Source: DASSBQ01 sp035250505
GTDB lineage: Bacteria > Nitrospirota > Nitrospiria > Nitrospirales > Nitrospiraceae
DNA: 12,562 nucleotides
Assembly (NCBI GenBank): GCA_035250505.1
Contig: DATFFC010000171.1
Location: forward strand, 1 to 12,562
Direction of reading: 5' to 3'
A model generated the notes under the pieces. The model was not told where the DNA came from, made no database searches, and saw only the letters and a program-made list of their open reading frames with translations. Positions 7,799 to 12,562 of the stretch are shown in pieces. The position numbers were made by a program, and so were the translations under genes. The stretch's first letter is position 1; the number at the start of each line of letters is the position of its first letter.

Positions 7799-7823
7799 TT
7801 CGTGAAGCATCGTTCGTGAAGCA
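7799..7823. repeat. Short tandem repeat TTCGTGAAGCA, two copies
   Basis: TTCGTGAAGCA occurs at 7799-7809 and again at 7813-7823, a 14-bp period, between the end of the five-gene cluster and the Memo-like gene. Its core CGTGAAGC also forms the arms of the hairpin at 9492-9550, so both may belong to one intergenic repeat family. Confidence 0.55.
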
Positions 7824-7884
7824 GGTTCCAGAATAAGAAGGACAGATGATGCAAACCCGTACGGCTGACGGATGAACCGGCGCG

Positions 7885-8643
7885 TTATGAGCGGTCGGAC
7901 GGCGACGTCCGGTCGCGCCGGCTGAGCACGATCAGCGTCACGACGGTGAGCACAAGCAGCCAGACCGTCGGACTGCCGTAAGACGGATCAGAAAACTGAA
8001 TCAGGTCCGTCAAGCGGCCGATGAGCAACGACATGCGGGCCATGACCGTATAGCCGAAGGCCGCGCCGAACGAGATCATCAAAAAAAAGATGCCGGCTCG
8101 GGCGATGAGCTTACCGGCTCCCGTATGTTCCACCGAGAAAAAGAAATAAAACAGGACCGACACGACGCCGAAGAGAATGATGATGCCGTTCAGGTTGCTC
8201 GCGGGATTCAAGAGATCCACCGAGAACATCATTCCGTCGCCTGGAGCGGCCGAGAGCAGCGGACGGACCGTATCTTCGATCTGCTTGAGAATGAAGGACG
8301 AGATGGTTCGCGGGATGGCCAGCCCCGCGCCGACTCCGACGATGAACGCGAACGCGTAGCGGGACAGCCAGGCGGCTTTTGGGACATAGCGCGTGAGCAT
8401 CAACATCCCGATGCCGACGGGAACCAGAAGCGACCACTCCCCCTTGTCGACGATCGGGCGGACGATGAGCGTCATGACGACGGTGTCGTAAGCCTTGACG
8501 ATCGTATAGCCGAGCGACACGCCGACATAGAGGTGTTCGGCGAGCTTGAAGAGCGGATTGTCCTTATAGAGGAACGAAAAGATAAACAGGGTCAGGCCGG
8601 TGGCCAGCCAGGCGCCGAGGAGCGTGTCGAACGTAGGGCTCAT
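7885..8643 (-). CDS. Polytopic membrane protein of unknown function (cluster gene 5)
   Basis: I do not recognise this 252-residue protein. It has about seven hydrophobic segments: near residues 7-26, 36-60, 70-88, 94-115, 152-170, 180-203 and 225-242. The loop between the fourth and fifth (about 116-151) is the longest and contains SVDLLNPASN. A basic, polar tail (SRRDRTSPSDRS) follows the last helix and should be cytosolic. The absence of charged residues inside most helices argues against a classic ion-coupled carrier, but a channel or scaffold role cannot be told apart. Its ATG overlaps the stop of the preceding gene in an ATGA, indicating translational coupling. It ends the five-gene cluster. 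Confidence 0.8.
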   Translation of the reverse strand: MSPTFDTLLGAWLATGLTLFIFSFLYKDNPLFKLAEHLYVGVSLGYTIVKAYDTVVMTLIVRPIVDKGEWSLLVPVGIGMLMLTRYVPKAAWLSRYAFAFIVGVGAGLAIPRTISSFILKQIEDTVRPLLSAAPGDGMMFSVDLLNPASNLNGIIILFGVVSVLFYFFFSVEHTGAGKLIARAGIFFLMISFGAAFGYTVMARMSLLIGRLTDLIQFSDPSYGSPTVWLLVLTVVTLIVLSRRDRTSPSDRS

Positions 8644-9488
8644 GATGACGATCCGACGCGCTGCCGCCGGTCGGCTCGGCGCAAACTGAAATAGAACACG
8701 TTGCAGGTCACGACCAGCAGGACGATGGCAAGATGAGTCGCCGACTGCGCATCCATACCGGCAATCGCGCGCCCCTTCGCCCCGACCAATCCTTCGTATT
8801 CTGCGGCTCCGCGGAGACCGCCGATCAAGCCGTTCACCTGCCCGCTCCGCAGCAATGGATACAATCCCGGCGCAATGACGCCGGTGCAGCCGCCGCCCAA
8901 CTCGAATTTATATTTGTCTTTCCCGAAGACGTACCAGGCTTCGACACCCGGATTGCCTGCGGCGAGAGTGACGGCATAATTGACGTCCCGCAGGCTGTTC
9001 ACGCCCGTCAACACGGGCAGTCCCCTCGTGGCTTTGCCTCCGTAATCCGCAGGGAAGGCGTTGTACAGGTCTTGCCCCATATTGACGATGACGGCCGTCG
9101 CGCCGGGACTCCATCCGAGAAAGACATAGTCCGTCCCGTTTTGCTTGCCCATTTCCATCGCGATCTGGCTGATGATCTGGTCCGCCAGGCCGGTTCCGGT
9201 CACCCACAGAGTCATGCCGATCACGCGCAGATTCTTTCGAAAGGCATGACGCAGGATGGCAATCGCCTGAGGCTGCAATTCCGGCTTGGAGGCCGGATCA
9301 AAATCGAGCGAGAGTAGAAATACGGAACCTTCCGGAAGGCCCTCGATGTAGTCGTAGACACCTCGGACTTCCTGCGAGATGCGAATGGGGAGGCCGACGG
9401 GAAAGAGCAGCGGCAGCAACGTACAGAGACCGATCACCACGAAGATGATCCGCCGGTCGATCTTCAACATGCGCTCGGCGAACGTCAT
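8640..9488 (-). CDS. Two-helix membrane protein with periplasmic alpha/beta domain, unknown (cluster gene 4)
   Basis: I do not recognise this 282-residue protein. A membrane helix (about residues 14-30) follows basic MLKIDRR, and a second (about 250-269) precedes RRADRRQR. By the positive-inside rule residues 31-249 face the periplasm. That domain alternates strands and helices: GSVFLLSLDFDP, LRVIGMTLWVTGTGLADQII, DYVFLGWSPGATAVI, then a glycine-rich stretch GGGCTGVIAPGLYPLLR and GLIGGLRGAAEYEGL. It looks like a ligand- or partner-binding Rossmann-like fold, without a motif I can name. I chose the ATG at 9488; the frame continues upstream to 9632, but there it overlaps the previous gene and crosses an intergenic hairpin. 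The only ribosome-binding-like bases (GAGA, eight bases upstream) fall inside that hairpin. The next ATG (9470) would also keep the whole domain. Confidence 0.8.
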   Translation of the reverse strand: MTFAERMLKIDRRIIFVVIGLCTLLPLLFPVGLPIRISQEVRGVYDYIEGLPEGSVFLLSLDFDPASKPELQPQAIAILRHAFRKNLRVIGMTLWVTGTGLADQIISQIAMEMGKQNGTDYVFLGWSPGATAVIVNMGQDLYNAFPADYGGKATRGLPVLTGVNSLRDVNYAVTLAAGNPGVEAWYVFGKDKYKFELGGGCTGVIAPGLYPLLRSGQVNGLIGGLRGAAEYEGLVGAKGRAIAGMDAQSATHLAIVLLVVTCNVFYFSLRRADRRQRVGSSS

Positions 9489-9491
9489 ATG

Positions 9492-9550
9492 TCGTGTCTC
9501 GTGAAGCGTGAACCGTATCTCGTCAGAATTTTGCGCTTCACGAGATACGA
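9492..9550. repeat. 17-bp hairpin directly upstream of cluster gene 4
   Basis: Bases 9492-9508 pair with 9534-9550 at all 17 positions apart from one G-T (G-U) pair; the inner 12 bp are perfect (TCTCGTGAAGCG with CGCTTCACGAGA). The loop is 25 bases. CGTATCTCGT at 9514-9523 can pair instead with 9540-9549 over 10 perfect bp, giving two competing folds. In the minus-strand transcript the hairpin follows the stop of gene 3 and its 3' arm ends three bases before the ATG of gene 4. Confidence 0.75.
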
Positions 9551-9567
9551 GCGGCGATTGACGATCT

Positions 9568-10218
9568 TCATTCCGAGCCCCCGCCCAAGTAGGACCGTTC
9601 GACGCCGAAGATAATTTTGAACGACAATGCAACGGCTCCGAGACTGACGCCGATCAGAATCGCGCGTCGGACCGCCGCGTTGAGGACATTGAGAATCCAA
9701 CCCGAAAGATCTCCACTGACCGGCAAGATATATTCGCCGAGTGGTACCCGCCCCATCATCACGATCATCGCAGCGACCAACAGCACTGCGGCTTCACGGC
9801 TTCGAGCGCGGAAGGATCGGTATGCCGCCGACGCGATAAAGAATGCCAGAATGGCGAACATCGTACCTTGCAGCGGGACCAGCGTATAGGAATAGATCCA
9901 GCCGAACGAGGTCATCCCGCCGTCGATCGTCTCCTTACCGCCGTTCCACAAGCCGATGAGCACCGTGACGATAATCCCGGCATACAGCACCAGGCTGTAG
10001 CCCCACCCTGCCTCTTGGCGGCGAATCTTGGCGGCATGCAGCTGAAACAAGCTGGTAATTCCCAAGATCAGCGCAAACCCCCCGATAATCTGGAGCCATT
10101 TCGTCACAGTGGTCAGTAACTGCTCGGAGGCCGGATGCGGGACATAGTATTGGCCGGCAAGCATCAGCCCGGTGACCAGTGTGATCAGCAACGGCAGTTG
10201 CCGGCGGAGAAAAATCAT
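9568..10218 (-). CDS. Polytopic membrane protein of unknown function (cluster gene 3)
   Basis: I do not recognise this 216-residue protein. It has about six hydrophobic segments near residues 8-26, 41-60, 74-93, 113-132, 142-160 and 186-205. Basic loops KIRR (64-67), RSFRARSR (134-141) and the MIFLRRQ start mark the cytosolic side. The loop GKETIDGGMTSFGWIYSY (94-111) and the segment GEYILPVSGDLSGW (161-174) would be periplasmic. There is no signal for a known transporter or enzyme family. The ATG overlaps the stop of the preceding gene (ATGA), and an AAGGA ribosome binding site lies at the right distance (10229-10225). Downstream comes the only real gap in the cluster, 79 bp. Confidence 0.8.
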   Translation of the reverse strand: MIFLRRQLPLLITLVTGLMLAGQYYVPHPASEQLLTTVTKWLQIIGGFALILGITSLFQLHAAKIRRQEAGWGYSLVLYAGIIVTVLIGLWNGGKETIDGGMTSFGWIYSYTLVPLQGTMFAILAFFIASAAYRSFRARSREAAVLLVAAMIVMMGRVPLGEYILPVSGDLSGWILNVLNAAVRRAILIGVSLGAVALSFKIIFGVERSYLGGGSE

Positions 10219-11441
10219 TTGAAATCCTTAAACAGGTCGAGCATGAGGCGCGGCCAGTCGCCCCCCGTCAGCACGCCGATTGTGGCGAGAAGCGTGCCCA
10301 ATCCGATCACGCCGAGAATAAACGCTTTTCCCATATCTTGTCCCCGCAGCGTGCCGATCTGGATCGGTTCTTTCGATAAATAGGCACTGGCGGCATACAG
10401 CTCTTCACCGATCAGCGTGTAGTCGCAGGTCGTGACAAAGAACGGCAGTTGATGATCCGAATCGGTCCCGGCGATCTGGATCGCGCCGGTGCTCGCTCCG
10501 GTTTCGGTCAGCAGCAAAGATTCGGCGAAATAGGAGCCCATGAAGAAATTGGCCGCCGGCTTTTGCCGCAGCATGATGCCGTCGACGGCGGCAGTATAGC
10601 TGAACTGATCCTCCGTGATGAAGAAATTGGCGTCCTCCTTGAAAAGATCCGGCTTCCCTGCTTCGAGATAGGCCTGTTTCGTGATCTCCTGGCAGATCGC
10701 CATGGTGATCGGCTCACGGTGAGGCACCAGTAATTCGGTTTCATACGAGGCCGCCTTCTTTGCGACGCGGCCGAGAATGATTGCGGCGGCGATCGTCGAG
10801 GGATCTCTCATGTCATGCGCGCCGGTCATATACAGGACCGGCTTCCCTAGTTCCGTTGCACGGCCGATTGCTTCGTCGACCGCATCGAGGCCGGGAATGC
10901 GACGTAAGAAAATCTCTTTACGCTTGGCGAGATTGATGGCGTAAAACACAGCGCCGCCGAATAGAATCGTTAGAATGAGATTGTTGAGTTGGTTGAGATT
11001 GATCCAGTTCGCCGCCGGGATGGCCTGAACCGGCGGCGCCGCGGCGCGGTCCGTCCCGGACACGGCGGCCACCGTCACCGTATAGGCTGTCTCATTTTTG
11101 AGCTCGATCCCCTTGCCGTTCTTGATGGTGAAGAGATGCTCGTCTGGATCGCCGGGTCTCGTCCACCAGGCCGATTTGGCCTCTCGTACGTAATGGGTAT
11201 TAGCCGGGAATTCAGCCAAGACCTTTAAGCCGGACGGATCCGTCGATGGTCCCTCGCCCAGCAGGATCTGGTATTTGACCGATGCGCTGTCGTAGGGCGC
11301 CGGATCCCACACCACGGAAAGGCTCTGTCCCCCGTCGCTGGGCGTATCGATCACGCGAAGCTCTTGCGGCGGTGCGATATCGGCCTGCACAGATGCCGGC
11401 GCGATGGATAGCACGATGATGAGAGCGAGCAGGCCCATCAT
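10215..11441 (-). CDS. FN3-like exported domain, membrane helix and cytosolic domain, unknown (cluster gene 2)
   Basis: A 408-residue protein of mixed topology. Residues 2-20 form a signal peptide or anchor with a possible cleavage site at VQA/DIAPP. Residues about 23-140 look like a fibronectin type III fold: PPQELRV, LSVVWDPAP, VKYQILLG and NETAYTVTVAAV, the last being the classic FN3 Tyr strand. A membrane helix (152-171) is followed by basic KRKEIFLRR, placing 172-368 in the cytosol. That domain has repeated strand-helix units (GKPVLYMTG, AAAIILGRVAKKA, NFFITEDQFSYTAAVDG, LPFFVTTCDYTLIGEELYA) and no nucleotide-binding loop I can see. A last helix lies near 371-393. It may match a Pfam domain of unknown function (possibly DUF6754, from memory, unverified). 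Start: ATG at 11441, overlapping the upstream stop; a second ATG at 11438 is better spaced from AAGGGG. Confidence 0.8.
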   Translation of the reverse strand: MMGLLALIIVLSIAPASVQADIAPPQELRVIDTPSDGGQSLSVVWDPAPYDSASVKYQILLGEGPSTDPSGLKVLAEFPANTHYVREAKSAWWTRPGDPDEHLFTIKNGKGIELKNETAYTVTVAAVSGTDRAAAPPVQAIPAANWINLNQLNNLILTILFGGAVFYAINLAKRKEIFLRRIPGLDAVDEAIGRATELGKPVLYMTGAHDMRDPSTIAAAIILGRVAKKAASYETELLVPHREPITMAICQEITKQAYLEAGKPDLFKEDANFFITEDQFSYTAAVDGIMLRQKPAANFFMGSYFAESLLLTETGASTGAIQIAGTDSDHQLPFFVTTCDYTLIGEELYAASAYLSKEPIQIGTLRGQDMGKAFILGVIGLGTLLATIGVLTGGDWPRLMLDLFKDFK

Positions 11442-12562
11442 GCCCCTTCGATGACTTCGATATTCGCCCGTGGAATGACGGCGGTCCGGCCGTCCCCGAA
11501 TCGCACCTCCAGCACCCGCACTTCACTCTCGGTCGGAATCTTTTGGAGCTCGGACGGCAACCGGGAGACCTCGCCGATAATCCCGAACAGCGGATCTCGG
11601 ATGACCCGCACGGGGTCGCCGATCTTGATGCCTTCTCGCTGCTGAACGGATACCGTCGCCTGCTGCGATACGGCTTGAGGGATGATGACCTCCGGTCGGA
11701 TCACCCCGGCTCGGATCTGTGTCGCACCGGAAACCGAGGCCTTCTGTCCCGCGTGAGCGGCCAGGAGCCGAAATGTCCTCGCCGCCATCGGAATAGTCCC
11801 GAACCCCTCCGTTAGGACGAGCGTGAACCCGACTCGTTCGTTGCCGGTAATGGCCACTCCCAAGTCATAGCCCAATAGAGCGCGCAGGTCCTTGTCATGG
11901 ATGCCTCCCACAACGAGCCCCGCCACCCCCACTGCTTTGGCGCGCGCCATGGTTTCAGCGGACACAAAAGCTCCCCCGACGACGATCTTGCCTTTCATAG
12001 CCGGCGTGAGTTGCTCGCCGACCAAGCTGTGATCCGGAGCTGTCACACCCATGATGATCTCACCGGACGTCTCCCCGCCGATGCCGAAAATGCCCTGCAC
12101 CAAACTGCAGGAAGTTTCGATCGTCACGCCCTGTTTGTCATGAACTTCGACGACGGCGCCGTCGACATAGGCCAGGACGTCCAAAATCTTGGCCGGTTCA
12201 CGAAACAACACTTGCCCGGTGATCGGCGAAATCGATTCAATCGTGCCCGTGATCGGCGAGCCGATCTCGGTCTTGAACCATTTGATGAAGGGCTTATTCT
12301 CGGCGACGATGTCATCCTTGAGGACCTGGTCGCCCTCTTTCTTGATCAGATAGTCATGGATTTCGCCCGGAGCGACGCCCAGTTGATTGGCCAAGTTTAG
12401 AGCGAGCACCTTACCCGGCAACTCGGCTCGGGCGACCGGCGTGTCGGCCCGGACCGTTTGGCCGAGTTGGACCAGCACGACGCCGGGCAGCGGGAGCAAG
12501 CGCTTCCGCCGAATGGTCGTGCGTTCGCTGACGGTTAAGCCGGGAGTATAGGAATGCGCCAT
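11438..12562 (-). CDS. Soluble beta-rich protein with barrel-sandwich-like segments and KOW-like C-terminus (cluster gene 1)
   Basis: A 374-residue protein without membrane helices or signal peptide. The ATG sits exactly at the right edge of the window, so a start further upstream cannot be excluded. Residues about 20-135 show barrel-sandwich-type turns: LPLPGVVLVQLGQTVRADTP, then KEGDQVLKDDIVAE and SPITGTIESISPITGQVLF. This resembles hammerhead/biotinyl-lipoyl-like folds, but no lysine sits at the hairpin where a cofactor would attach. Residues about 185-260 look alpha/beta (GKIVVGGAFVSAETMARAKA, then GLVVGGIHDKDLRALL). Residues 311-374 resemble a KOW/SH3-like barrel: GIKIGDPVRVIRDPLFGIIG and VLEVRFGDGRTAVIPRANIEV. 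It may be the cytosolic assembly or regulatory part of the cluster; this is inferred from position only. Confidence 0.78.
   Translation of the reverse strand: MAHSYTPGLTVSERTTIRRKRLLPLPGVVLVQLGQTVRADTPVARAELPGKVLALNLANQLGVAPGEIHDYLIKKEGDQVLKDDIVAENKPFIKWFKTEIGSPITGTIESISPITGQVLFREPAKILDVLAYVDGAVVEVHDKQGVTIETSCSLVQGIFGIGGETSGEIIMGVTAPDHSLVGEQLTPAMKGKIVVGGAFVSAETMARAKAVGVAGLVVGGIHDKDLRALLGYDLGVAITGNERVGFTLVLTEGFGTIPMAARTFRLLAAHAGQKASVSGATQIRAGVIRPEVIIPQAVSQQATVSVQQREGIKIGDPVRVIRDPLFGIIGEVSRLPSELQKIPTESEVRVLEVRFGDGRTAVIPRANIEVIEGA

Noticed and set aside
11438..12562. Biotin or lipoyl carrier role for cluster gene 1
   Set aside because: The barrel-sandwich-like hairpins (SPITGTIESISPITGQV) lack the lysine that would carry the cofactor.
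1..12562. CRISPR array, tRNA, rRNA, insertion sequence or phage integration
   Set aside because: No regularly spaced repeats, no cloverleaf or rRNA-like stretch, no transposase or integrase, and nearly all sequence is accounted for by the listed genes.

Overview
The window is about 60% GC and densely coded. It has no rRNA, tRNA, CRISPR array or recognisable insertion sequence. Gene content points to a Gram-negative-type bacterium: a large AsmA-like envelope protein, short overlapping operons, a cyclophilin and a Memo-family protein. Overall style suggests Nitrospira (phylum Nitrospirota). That assignment rests on gene style and content only and is moderately confident at best.

Left part (1-4327, minus strand). 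A large AsmA-like inner-membrane-anchored protein is followed, almost without a gap, by an M24 aminopeptidase-like gene that runs off the left edge. A 160-bp divergent intergenic region (4328-4487) holds a perfect TATAAT box and an 11-bp palindrome. It separates this pair from two plus-strand genes: an MFS transporter (4488-5765) and a cyclophilin-type peptidyl-prolyl isomerase (5842-6363).

Middle (6364-7884). The cyclophilin gene converges with a minus-strand gene for a Memo-like protein that carries an N-terminal PqqD-like domain. Between the two 3' ends lies a long imperfect hairpin (6377-6458). The Memo-like gene seems to have its own promoter, placed so close to the ATG that the transcript may be leaderless. 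Two of its expected motif histidines are replaced.

Right part (7885-12562, minus strand). Five genes form what looks like one transcription unit of unknown function. In transcription order they are: a soluble beta-rich protein with barrel-sandwich-like segments and a KOW-like C-terminus; a secreted-type FN3-like domain joined through a membrane helix to a cytosolic domain; a six-helix membrane protein; a protein with a periplasmic alpha/beta domain held by two membrane helices; and a seven-helix membrane protein. Three junctions are 4-base ATGA overlaps. The one gap (79 bp) contains a 17-bp hairpin that ends three bases before the next start codon. The arrangement suggests a membrane complex with dedicated periplasmic and cytosolic parts, but no member carries a motif I can tie to a known function. 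It is the best candidate here for an undescribed system.
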